Source: Pseudomonadota bacterium
GTDB lineage: Bacteria > Pseudomonadota > Gammaproteobacteria > Xanthomonadales > Xanthomonadaceae
Length of the DNA: 6,082 nt
Direction of reading: 5' to 3'
Assembly: GCA_023438325.1 (NCBI GenBank)
Contig: JAEXRB010000285.1
Coordinates: forward strand, 1-6,082
The notes beneath the pieces were generated by a model, which saw nothing but the letters and a program-made list of their open reading frames with translations, had not been told where the DNA came from and searched no databases. Positions 1 to 6,082 of the stretch are shown one piece after another. Within the stretch, counting starts at the first letter, position 1. Each line of letters begins with the position of its first letter. A program made the position numbers and the translations under genes.

Positions 1-2303
1 AACACGACATCCGGGCTGCCGCCACCGGTGCGAACCATCTTGACTGCGCCATCAATCCAGCGCCCGTAGGACACCGCGCTGCCGGGCGTGTAGGTGAAGG
101 TCAGCGTCTGGGAGCCATTCACCTCCAGAGTGAACTCGGCGGGAGACACACTCAGACTGCCGCCCTGCATGGTGTTGGAAACCCGCCAGGTTGCCCGGTC
201 ACCCATGTTCCGGACGGTCCTGGTGAAGCTGCATGACACAAAGCACGCGCCATCCACCAGCGCAGGCAGGTTCAGATCACGCGGTTTGCCGCCAAAGGCG
301 GGATTGGGATTGGCAGCACGGAATTCGGTACCGCTGACAGGGAAATAAAGCGCGGCACGAACGGCCTTGGAGATGTCGATCGTGCCTGCGCCGGCATCGT
401 TCACCGTGGCCGGTGTCACGCCATCAGGCAATTTGACGCTGGCGCGGGCGGTCGTCTGCAAGGCGCTCTCCACCTGCGACGGATCCCAATCCGGATGCGC
501 CTTGCGCAACAGCAACACTGCGCCGGCCACATGCGGCGTGGCCATGGACGTGCCGCTCATGTAGGCAAATCGCTGGGCGTCGCCGTCGACCGACTTGTAG
601 GCGGCCAGAATGTTTGTTCCCGGCGCGGCGAGATTGGGCTTGAGCCAATCGCCAGACACCGGGCCACGCCCACTGCTCGCCGCCAGGACATCACCCAATG
701 CGGCCAGGCGCTCCACCGAAGACTTCCCGATCGTGGCGGTATGACCGCTGCCACTGCCGAGCCATGCCTTGAGCGCCGCACCATCGGCGTACCCGAGATG
801 ACTGGCGGGCAACTCATGCGGATCGGCCACCAATGAATCACCATCGGCGGCTTGGTTGACCAGCACCATGCCGCCTCCACCGGCATTCTTCACGTTCAGG
901 CCCTTGGTGACGCGCGCATAAGTGCCACGATCGCAAACCACGATCTGCCCCGTGAACGGTTGCCCGCTCCATGGCGAGGTGGAGGTACTGGGTGGCAGTG
1001 CATCGACGTCGGTGCCCGTTGCACACAGCGCCGACCCGTGATTTCCGCCATAAACGATAGGCGCCGGACCGTATGCCGTGGTGGTGCGGCTGGCGCCGAG
1101 AAGGGTGCCATTGCCCGGCGGCGAGGTTGCGCCGCCACTCAGGGTGACCCGAGCCACGTCGGCGCGATCATGGCTGACGTTGGCCACACCGATCACCCAG
1201 GGCACGCTGCCGGGCGTGGTATGGGTGCTCGGCTGCGGCCCCTCATTGCCGGCGGCGACCACCACCACCACGCCGGCATCGCGAGCCTTCAGCATGGCGA
1301 TGGTGTCGCTGTAACCCCACGGATCGCGCTCGCCGCCACCGATCGAGTAGTTGATGACGTCCACCTTGTCCGCGACCGCCTGATCGATGGCCGCCAGCGT
1401 CCAGCTTCCGCGACAAAGAGCCTCTTCCTCACAAGCCTTGTAGCTGATGATGTTGGCCTTGGGCGCCACGCCTGACAGCGAATAGGTACCCGTTGTCAGC
1501 GCGATGGACAGCGAATTGCCTGCCGCAGTGGCCGCGACGTGCGTGCCATGGCCGCCCAGGTCGATGCCGTCGTTGGCTTCGGCGCCCGCGTTGTCCCCCG
1601 CACCGGTGGTGTGGTCGTAGATGCCTATGAGCTTTTTGTTGCAGCCGGCGGTAGTAGATGTCGCGCACAAACCCAGATAGCCACTGCGCGGATTCTGGAT
1701 ACCCGTGTCGCTGAAAGAGCGATGCTGCGGGTTGATGCCGGTATCGATGACACCAACGATTTTGCCTTCGCCTCGATTGCCGCTCGCGCCGCCTGGCCCG
1801 CCCCACAACATGTTGGCCTTGATCCATTGCGGCCCCGCATCGGTCGCAGGCTTGCGCACGAACTCGGGCGTGAGCGAGGCCACGCCATCGACACGCGCCA
1901 ATGCTTGCGCTTCCGCTTCGGTCATTTCGACCGCCATGCCGTTGGTCGCCACGTCGTAAACGAACAAGGGCTCCAGCTTGCGCCCGATTCGCGCCGAAGC
2001 CTGCGCGAGACGTTCCTCGCGCAAGGAGGCAAGCGTGGCGCGATAAGCCTGGCTGGCCGGGCTATCCACATCCAGCCGCGCTTCGCCGGTAACCGCAGGA
2101 CTGGTGGCGGCAAGTGCCCCCATCTTGGCATGGCTCCCCCCGATGGCGCCGCCACGGAAGCTGGCGAGCGGTTCTTCATCGAAGTGGACGATCCAGACCG
2201 AGCGGATGCCGGCCTTGGGCGACACTGCCTGATCCAATGGCGCCGCGAACACGGGCACGCCGAGACCGGCCAGCAGAGAGAGCGCAAGCAATGATCGTCG
2301 CAT
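1..2303 (-). CDS. Secreted subtilisin-like S8 serine peptidase with I9 propeptide, PA-like insert and Fn3-like C-terminus (3' end outside window)
   Basis: One uninterrupted minus-strand frame of 767 codons from ATG at 2303-2301; the stop lies beyond base 1. The start is supported by AAGGAA six bases upstream and by an immediate signal peptide: Arg-Arg, a hydrophobic core, and a likely cleavage after VFA at residue 20. Residues about 36-150 look like an inhibitor I9 propeptide. The catalytic triad is visible as Asp187 (VIDTG), His252 (GGHGTHVA) and Ser586 (GTSMATPHVAG), with oxyanion-hole Asn353 (AAGNEGP). Residues about 405-520, between Asn353 and Ser586, resemble a protease-associated (PA) domain. 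From about residue 675 (DLNLPAL, then RTVRNMGD) the sequence resembles the Fn3-like domain of cucumisin-type subtilases. By family it should be exported, self-process its propeptide and degrade proteins outside the cytoplasm; its substrate is unknown. It diverges from the ccm operon and no functional link is evident. Family call is firm; domain borders are by eye. Confidence 0.95.
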   Translation of the reverse strand, partial: MRRSLLALSLLAGLGVPVFAAPLDQAVSPKAGIRSVWIVHFDEEPLASFRGGAIGGSHAKMGALAATSPAVTGEARLDVDSPASQAYRATLASLREERLAQASARIGRKLEPLFVYDVATNGMAVEMTEAEAQALARVDGVASLTPEFVRKPATDAGPQWIKANMLWGGPGGASGNRGEGKIVGVIDTGINPQHRSFSDTGIQNPRSGYLGLCATSTTAGCNKKLIGIYDHTTGAGDNAGAEANDGIDLGGHGTHVAATAAGNSLSIALTTGTYSLSGVAPKANIISYKACEEEALCRGSWTLAAIDQAVADKVDVINYSIGGGERDPWGYSDTIAMLKARDAGVVVVVAAGNEGPQPSTHTTPGSVPWVIGVANVSHDRADVARVTLSGGATSPPGNGTLLGASRTTTAYGPAPIVYGGNHGSALCATGTDVDALPPSTSTSPWSGQPFTGQIVVCDRGTYARVTKGLNVKNAGGGGMVLVNQAADGDSLVADPHELPASHLGYADGAALKAWLGSGSGHTATIGKSSVERLAALGDVLAASSGRGPVSGDWLKPNLAAPGTNILAAYKSVDGDAQRFAYMSGTSMATPHVAGAVLLLRKAHPDWDPSQVESALQTTARASVKLPDGVTPATVNDAGAGTIDISKAVRAALYFPVSGTEFRAANPNPAFGGKPRDLNLPALVDGACFVSCSFTRTVRNMGDRATWRVSNTMQGGSLSVSPAEFTLEVNGSQTLTFTYTPGSAVSYGRWIDGAVKMVRTGGGSPDVV

Positions 2304-2309
2304 CGGAAA

Positions 2310-2315
2310 TTCCTT
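2310..2315 (-). promoter_or_regulatory. Ribosome binding site of the S8 peptidase gene
   Basis: On the minus strand this reads AAGGAA, preceded by an A tract (the seven T at 2314-2320 on the plus strand). It lies six bases before the ATG at 2303. It fixes the start of the peptidase at an ATG followed directly by a signal peptide. Confidence 0.7.
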
Positions 2316-2322
2316 TTTTTGT

Positions 2323-2337
2323 GGCATGGCACATGCC
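2323..2337. repeat. Short perfect inverted repeat upstream of the peptidase gene
   Basis: GGCATG and CATGCC form perfect 6-base arms around a 3-base centre (GCA). The element lies 20 bases upstream of the peptidase start codon, just outside its ribosome binding site. The position would suit an operator or a small 5' UTR hairpin for the peptidase transcript. Arms this short can occur by chance, and no known regulator site is recognised. Confidence 0.35.
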
Positions 2338-2480
2338 TTCAATTCCCGCATCCTGCCACAGCCGCCCGGCGGAGGCACTCGGCCGCCACAACAACCCCGC
2401 TTTATGAAAGTGCGGCCTCTCTGCCCCCGTTTGATCCGCATCATGGACGCTCATTGGGCGCGCCGTTAGCATGCCCGCCG

Positions 2481-3128
2481 ATGATTCCCTCGCCTGCCCA
2501 CCCATCCGCGCTGCTGAAGGTCCAGAGACTGGGTTTCGACCGCAACGACGACACCATCTTCGGCCCGCTGGATTTCCACGTGGACGCAGGCGAAGCCGTG
2601 CTGGTACACGGCGGCAACGGCTCGGGCAAAACCACCTTGTTGCGGGTGCTGGCCGGGCTGCTGGCCGCCACGCGCGGCGAAATCCTGATCCTCGGCCAGA
2701 TCGCCACGCCCGAACGCATCGCCTCCACCTGCGCCCTGCTCGGCCACCTGCTCGGACACAAGGGCGAGCTTTCAGCGAGCGAAAACCTGCAATTTGCCTG
2801 CGGCCTGTTCGGACAACGCCCAGACACCGACATCGACACCGCGCTGGCCACCGTGGGCCTGGCCGGCTTCGAGGATGCACCCGCACGGCAATTTTCCGCA
2901 GGCCAGCGCAAGCGCCTGGCGCTGGCGCGCCTGTTGCTGGTACCGGCACCGCTTTGGTTGCTCGACGAACCCTATGCCAATCTCGACTTGCCCGGCATCG
3001 ATTTGGTCAATCGCCTGATCGGCGCACATCTGGAGCGCGGCGGCGCGGCGCTGGTGACCAGTCATGGCGCCTATGCCACAGGTGCGGTGCGCACCCGCAC
3101 GCTGGAACTGGAGTCGCCCCATGGCTAA
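2481..3128 (+). CDS. ccmA: CcmA, ATPase subunit of the heme/holo-CcmE release ABC complex
   Basis: A cytoplasmic ABC ATPase of 215 residues, slightly longer than the usual length of about 205. With CcmB it uses ATP to release heme-loaded CcmE from the CcmC/CcmD complex. The motifs are complete: Walker A GGNGSGKTT at 44-52, the signature FSAGQRKR at 138-145, Walker B LWLLDEP at 158-164, the D-loop ANLD at 166-169, and the switch His195 in TSH. The start at ATG 2481 leaves only about ten residues before the first conserved strand. The frame is open 54 codons further upstream, but that stretch is low-complexity intergenic sequence without family resemblance. No clear Shine-Dalgarno precedes 2481, so the start is less certain than the identity. 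This is the first gene of the operon, and its TAA lies eight bases inside ccmB. Confidence 0.95.
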   Translation: MIPSPAHPSALLKVQRLGFDRNDDTIFGPLDFHVDAGEAVLVHGGNGSGKTTLLRVLAGLLAATRGEILILGQIATPERIASTCALLGHLLGHKGELSASENLQFACGLFGQRPDTDIDTALATVGLAGFEDAPARQFSAGQRKRLALARLLLVPAPLWLLDEPYANLDLPGIDLVNRLIGAHLERGGAALVTSHGAYATGAVRTRTLELESPHG

Positions 3129-3807
3129 GCCTGCTTCCACGCTCACGGCCTGCCGGGCGTTGCTGCTGCGGGATTTCCGCCTGATCTGGCGGCGCCGCGG
3201 CGATGCGCTCAATCCGGTGCTGTTCGCGCTGCTGGTGATTTCGCTGTTTCCGTTCGCGCTCGGCCCGCACCCGGATATCCTCGAGCGCATCGCGCCCGGC
3301 GTGATATGGGTGGCCCTCCTGCTCGCCGGCCTGCTCTCGCTGGACACGCTGTTTCGCGCCGATCTGGACGACGGCAGCCTTGAGCAGCTGATGCTCGCGC
3401 CGCATCCACTGGCACTGCTGGTGGGGTGCAAGATCCTGGTTCACTGGGTCAGCACGGCGCTGCCGTTGATCGTGGCGACACCGCTGTTTGCCACGTTGCT
3501 CTACCTGCCCTCGGAGCATTGGCCGGTGCTGATTTACTCGCTGCTGCTGGGTACGCCGCTGCTGAGCCTGATCGGCGCGGTGATCGTGGCGCTGACAGTC
3601 GGCATGCGTCGCTCTGGTATGCTTTTGGCGTTGTTGGCCTTGCCGCTATACGTTCCCGTGCTGATCTTCGGCGCTGGCAGCGTGATGGCGGCGGCGCAGG
3701 GCCTCCCACACACGGGCGCATTGCTGTTGCTTGCAGCCGGCCTTGTGATGACGCTGGTACTGGCTCCGCTGGCCGCCGCAGCGGCGTTGAGAATTGCACT
3801 CCAATGA
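3121..3807 (+). CDS. ccmB: CcmB, membrane subunit of the holo-CcmE release ABC complex
   Basis: A 228-residue integral membrane protein, close to the family's usual size of about 220, with roughly six hydrophobic segments. It is the permease-like partner of CcmA; the pair is needed to free holo-CcmE from CcmC. Recognisable family stretches are the N-terminal cytoplasmic lead with RDFRLIWRRR (residues 17-26), the acidic loop DLDDGSLEQL at 81-90, and LPLYVPVLIFG at 174-184. The start ATG overlaps the end of ccmA by eight bases (3121-3128) and has GGAG seven bases upstream inside ccmA, so translation is probably coupled. Codon usage matches its neighbours and no defect is seen. Confidence 0.95.
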   Translation: MAKPASTLTACRALLLRDFRLIWRRRGDALNPVLFALLVISLFPFALGPHPDILERIAPGVIWVALLLAGLLSLDTLFRADLDDGSLEQLMLAPHPLALLVGCKILVHWVSTALPLIVATPLFATLLYLPSEHWPVLIYSLLLGTPLLSLIGAVIVALTVGMRRSGMLLALLALPLYVPVLIFGAGSVMAAAQGLPHTGALLLLAAGLVMTLVLAPLAAAAALRIALQ

Positions 3808-4553
3808 ATCCCCTCCTGCGCTGGTTCCACCAGATGGGCGCGCCGCCCACCTTCCATGCCTTCGCCTCGCGCTGGGCGCCCTGGTTCTACATCCTGGCCT
3901 TGCCTTGTCTGGCGTTCGGGCTGTGGCAGGCCTTGTTCGTGGTGCCGGCCGATTACCAGCAGGGCGACAGCTACCGCATCCTCTTCATCCACGTACCGAG
4001 CGCCTGGATGAGCCTGTCGATCTACGTGATCATGGCCATCAACGGCGTCATCGCGCTGGTCTGGCGCATCAAGATTTCCGAAGTGCTGGCCATGTGCTGC
4101 GCCCCGATCGGCGCAGGCTTCACCATCGTCACCTTGGCCACCGGCGCGATCTGGGGCAAGCCGATGTGGGGCACCTGGTGGACATGGGATGCCCGCCTTA
4201 CTTCCGAATTGGTGTTGCTGTTCCTGTATCTGGGCGTGATGGGCCTGTACGCCGCCATCGAAGATCGCCGCGCCGCCGCGCGCGCGGCCTGCTTTCTGGC
4301 GCTGATCGGGCTGGTGAACGTGCCCATCGTGCACTTCTCGGTGGAGTGGTGGAACTCGCTGCATCAGGGCGCGACGATCAAGCTGTTCAAGGAATCCACC
4401 ATCCACCCGAGCATGGTGCTGCCGCTGATCGCCATGTTCTTCGGCACCAAGCTGTGGTTTGCAGGCTCCATCCTGGCCCGCACCCAGGCCGCGATGTACG
4501 AACTGGAGTCGAACAAGGATTGGGTGCGGCGCGACATGGAGAGTCGTCAATGA
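3804..4553 (+). CDS. ccmC: CcmC, heme-handling protein that loads heme onto CcmE
   Basis: A 249-residue inner-membrane protein of the heme-handling family with about six membrane segments. It presents heme at the periplasmic face and forms the CcmC-heme-CcmE complex. The tryptophan-rich WWD segment is intact (MWGTWWTWDARLTSE, residues 121-135). His63 in FIHVPSAW and His187 in SLHQG match by offset the two axial heme ligands reported for E. coli CcmC (H60 and H184). That equivalence is inferred from motif position. The ATG at 3804 overlaps the ccmB stop in an ATGA arrangement with no strong ribosome binding site, so it probably depends on termination and reinitiation. A longer open frame exists upstream, but it lies inside ccmB and lacks family sequence. 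Confidence 0.96.
   Translation: MNPLLRWFHQMGAPPTFHAFASRWAPWFYILALPCLAFGLWQALFVVPADYQQGDSYRILFIHVPSAWMSLSIYVIMAINGVIALVWRIKISEVLAMCCAPIGAGFTIVTLATGAIWGKPMWGTWWTWDARLTSELVLLFLYLGVMGLYAAIEDRRAAARAACFLALIGLVNVPIVHFSVEWWNSLHQGATIKLFKESTIHPSMVLPLIAMFFGTKLWFAGSILARTQAAMYELESNKDWVRRDMESRQ
4538..4543 (+). promoter_or_regulatory. Ribosome binding site of ccmD
   Basis: GGAGAG lies inside the end of ccmC, six bases before the ATG at 4550. It supports translation of the short ccmD frame from that codon. Confidence 0.6.
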
Positions 4554-4720
4554 ACTTTGGTTTGGATCAATACGCGCCTTACGTGCTGGCCAGCTATGCG
4601 ATCTTCGTCGCGATGCTGGTTTGGGATTTTCTGGCGCCACAGTTGCGCATGCGCCGGGTGCGGCGCGAACTGACCACGCGCCAGCGTCGCGAGGCGGCAC
4701 GCAAAGGAGCCACACCATGA
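4550..4720 (+). CDS. ccmD: CcmD, small membrane protein of the CcmABCD complex
   Basis: A 56-residue protein with one N-terminal membrane segment (about residues 10-30) and a basic cytoplasmic tail rich in Arg. CcmD stabilises CcmE in the CcmABC complex and is needed for release of holo-CcmE. The family is poorly conserved, but the DQYAPYVLASYA stretch at residues 6-17, with Tyr at 8 and 11, is typical. Size, topology and position between ccmC and ccmE support the name. The start overlaps the ccmC stop (ATGA at 4550-4553) and has GGAGAG upstream. The frame is open far upstream, but that part is a shadow of ccmC. Confidence 0.92.
   Translation: MNFGLDQYAPYVLASYAIFVAMLVWDFLAPQLRMRRVRRELTTRQRREAARKGATP
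4703..4709 (+). promoter_or_regulatory. Ribosome binding site of ccmE
   Basis: AAAGGAG lies at the end of ccmD, seven bases before the ATG at 4717. It is the strongest Shine-Dalgarno in the operon part seen here. It favours the 4717 start over the longer upstream open frame and could give ccmE some translation independent of coupling. Confidence 0.75.
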
Positions 4721-5205
4721 ATCCGACACGCAAGCGCCGTCTTTACACCGTGATCGCCGTGCTGGTGGCGGGCATCGTCGCCGGCACCCTGGTGGTGTTC
4801 GCGCTCGGCACCAACCTGGCCTATCTCTACACCCCGGCCGAAGTGCTGGCGGGCGATGCCGGCAAACATGCCCGCTTCCGCCTTGGCGGCATGGTCAAGG
4901 AAAACTCCATCGTGCGCGTGGAAGGCTCGCTGGAAAGCCGCTTCACCGTCTCCGACGGCGATGCCGAACTGGTGGTGGAATACTCCGGCATCCTGCCGGA
5001 TCTTTTCCGCGAGAATCAGGCCGTGATCGCCACCGGCGCGATGCAGGGCGAACGCTTCGTCGCCACCGAGGTTCTGGCCAAGCACGACGAAACCTACATG
5101 CCGCGCGAAGTGGCGGAAAAGATGCAGGCCGCACACGACAAGCACAACGTGCCCGAGAACAACACGACCGCGCCAGCGGCACCGTATGACAAGGGCAGCC
5201 AATGA
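4717..5205 (+). CDS. ccmE: CcmE, periplasmic heme chaperone
   Basis: A 162-residue protein with a short basic N-terminus (MNPTRKRR), one membrane anchor at about residues 9-31, and a periplasmic OB-fold domain. It binds heme covalently through a histidine and carries it from CcmC to CcmF. The heme site is intact: His123 and Tyr127 in AKHDETYMP correspond to the conserved HxxxY motif (H130 and Y134 in E. coli). Further family marks are FRLGGMVKENS (54-64) and the YSGILPDLFRE segment (89-99). The C-terminal tail after about residue 140 is polar and rich in His, Asn and Ala, as in other CcmE proteins. It overlaps ccmD by four bases (ATGA at 4717-4720) and ccmF by four. Confidence 0.97.
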   Translation: MNPTRKRRLYTVIAVLVAGIVAGTLVVFALGTNLAYLYTPAEVLAGDAGKHARFRLGGMVKENSIVRVEGSLESRFTVSDGDAELVVEYSGILPDLFRENQAVIATGAMQGERFVATEVLAKHDETYMPREVAEKMQAAHDKHNVPENNTTAPAAPYDKGSQ

Positions 5206-6082
5206 TGCTGCCTGAAATCGGCAACTTCGCGCTGATCCTGGCGCTGGTATTGGCGCTGGTGCAGTCTTTCGTGCCGCTCCTCGGCGCATGGCGCGAACAG
5301 CCCGCCCTGATGGCGGTGGCAAGGCCGGCCGCTTTCGGCCAGCTCCTGTTCCTGCTGCTGGCCTTCGTGTTGCTCACCATCTCCTTCGTGCAGAAGGATT
5401 TTTCCGTTCAGTACGTGGCGCAGAACTCCAATTCGCTGCTGCCGTTGATCTACCGCATTTCCGCCGTATGGGGCGCGCACGAAGGTTCGCTGCTGTTGTG
5501 GGTGCTGATGCTGGCCGGCTGGGCGGCGGCCGTGGCGCGCTTCTCGCGTGCGCTGCCGGATGTCGTCGTGGCGCGCGTGCTCGGCGTGCTCGGGCTGGTA
5601 AGCGTGGGCTTCCTGTTGTTCACCGCGATCACTTCCAACCCCTTCACCCGACTGGTGCCGGCGGCCCTGGAAGGACGCGACCTGAATCCGCTGTTGCAGG
5701 ATCCGGGCCTGATCATCCATCCGCCGATGCTTTACATGGGCTACGTCGGCTTCTCGGTGGCGTTCGCCTTCGCCATTGCCGCCCTGCTCGAGGGCAAGGT
5801 GGATGCGCGCTGGCAGCGCTGGACCCGGCCGTGGACCAACGTGGCCTGGGGCTTCCTGACCATCGGCATCGCGCTGGGCTAGTGGTGGGCCTACTACGAA
5901 CTGGGCTGGGGTGGCTGGTGGTGCTGGGACCCGGTGGAGAACGCCAGCTTCATGCCCTGGCTGGCCGGCGCGGCACTGATCCATTCCCAGGCGGGCACCG
6001 AGAAGCGCGGCAGCTTCGGCGGCTGGACCCTGCTGCTGGCCATCGCCACGTTCTCGCTGTCGCTGCTGGGCGCGTTCCTGGT
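5202..6082 (+). pseudogene. ccmF: CcmF, cytochrome c heme lyase subunit, interrupted by an in-frame TAG (3' end outside window)
   Basis: CcmF is a large polytopic inner-membrane protein, usually about 640-660 residues, that takes heme from CcmE and with CcmH attaches it to apocytochrome c. The frame starts at ATG 5202, overlapping the ccmE stop, or at the adjacent ATG 5205; AAGGG lies six bases before 5202. Codons 1-226 are normal CcmF: MLPEIGNFAL, WGAHEGS with His93, and LIIHPPMLYMGY with His173, the first periplasmic heme-ligand His by E. coli numbering. Codon 227 is TAG (5880-5882). The same frame continues for 66 codons with the WWD segment (WWAYYELGWGG, then WDPVENASFMPWL) and His261 in LIHSQ, where E. 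coli also has its first transmembrane His ligand. Translation that stops at TAG yields 226 residues (5202-5882) lacking the WWD domain and the later His ligands. Such a product should be inactive. Identity is firm; whether the break is real is open. Confidence 0.88.
5880..5882 (+). other. Premature in-frame amber codon in ccmF
   Basis: TAG stands at codon 227, between Gly226 (GGC) and the two Trp codons that open the WWD segment. CcmF homologues I recall read GSWWAYYELGWGG here, so the missing residue is a Ser. TCG to TAG needs one base change. No base is gained or lost, because the frame is the same on both sides. No in-frame ATG follows until 5952, after the WWD core, so restart could not rebuild the domain. 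Confidence 0.9.

Larger units (their letters stand above)
2304..2480. promoter_or_regulatory. Divergent intergenic region between the peptidase gene and the ccm operon
   Basis: This 177-base stretch must hold the promoters of both units, because the two genes point away from each other. I see no convincing sigma70 -35/-10 pair on either strand. The only AT-richer spots are the T tract at 2314-2320 and a short TTTATGAAA near 2401-2409. A weak GGCGG/CCGCC hairpin (2368-2372 with 2383-2387) has no T tail and is not a terminator. The inverted repeat at 2323-2337 is listed separately. The assignment rests on gene orientation, not on recognised promoter boxes. Confidence 0.45.

Noticed and set aside
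1258..1271. A short ACC triplet repeat within the peptidase gene
   Set aside because: It encodes a run of Val in the strand leading to the AAGN oxyanion motif. Four repeats are unremarkable in GC-rich coding DNA, and the structural role explains them.
852..2294. Plus-strand open frames of about 207 and 251 codons opposite the peptidase gene
   Set aside because: They lie entirely antisense to a gene with full catalytic motifs, are rich in Arg, His and Ala as expected of GC-rich shadow frames, and show no recognisable domain.
2368..2387. A GGCGG/CCGCC hairpin as a terminator
   Set aside because: It has no T tract after it on either strand, and it lies between divergent genes where no terminator is expected.
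2319..2480. A 54-residue N-terminal extension of CcmA from ATG 2319
   Set aside because: The frame is open, but the extra residues lack ABC-family sequence, overlap the control region of the divergent gene, and would place the start only 16 bases from the peptidase ATG.
3534..4733. A 399-codon minus-strand open frame opposite ccmB, ccmC and ccmD
   Set aside because: It is a long shadow frame in GC-rich DNA. The plus strand carries three clear overlapping genes, and the antisense product resembles no family.
5880..5882. Recoding of the ccmF stop as selenocysteine or pyrrolysine
   Set aside because: Selenocysteine uses TGA, not TAG. Pyrrolysine systems are very rare in this kind of bacterium. 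The position normally holds a Ser with no catalytic need for a special residue.

Overview
The window is GC-rich bacterial DNA. It carries two transcription units that diverge from a 177-base intergenic region at 2304-2480. Gene content and codon use fit a gammaproteobacterium with the System I cytochrome c maturation pathway. The Xanthomonadales/Rhodanobacteraceae group (relatives of Rhodanobacter, Dyella and Luteibacter) is my best guess, but it rests on recollection of similar protein styles and not on a search.

Left part (1-2303, minus strand): one long open frame encodes a secreted subtilisin-family (S8) serine peptidase. It has a signal peptide, an I9-type propeptide, a complete Asp/His/Ser triad with the oxyanion-hole Asn, a PA-like insertion before the catalytic Ser, and a C-terminal Fn3-like region that runs off the window. 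The layout resembles cucumisin-type subtilases. The gene is intact as far as it is visible (767 codons) but has no stop inside the window.

Right part (2481-6082, plus strand): this is the start of a ccm operon in canonical order, ccmA-ccmB-ccmC-ccmD-ccmE-ccmF. Every junction overlaps (8 bases for ccmA/ccmB, ATGA-type 4-base overlaps for the rest), which indicates one transcript with translational coupling. CcmA and CcmB form the ATP-driven part that releases holo-CcmE from CcmC. CcmC loads heme onto CcmE with help from CcmD. CcmE carries heme in the periplasm to CcmF, which with CcmH ligates it to apocytochrome c.

The striking point is in ccmF. The frame is perfect for 226 codons, then meets TAG at 5880-5882, immediately before the first Trp of the conserved WWD heme-binding segment. 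The same frame continues after it with unmistakable CcmF sequence to the end of the window. The TAG sits where homologues have a Ser, as I recall them, so a single C-to-A change (TCG to TAG) would explain it. Either this strain has a nonsense-mutated ccmF and probably cannot make c-type cytochromes by this route, or the codon is suppressed, or it is a sequence error. I saw no RNA genes, insertion sequences or CRISPR arrays, and no convincing evidence of a wholly new system.
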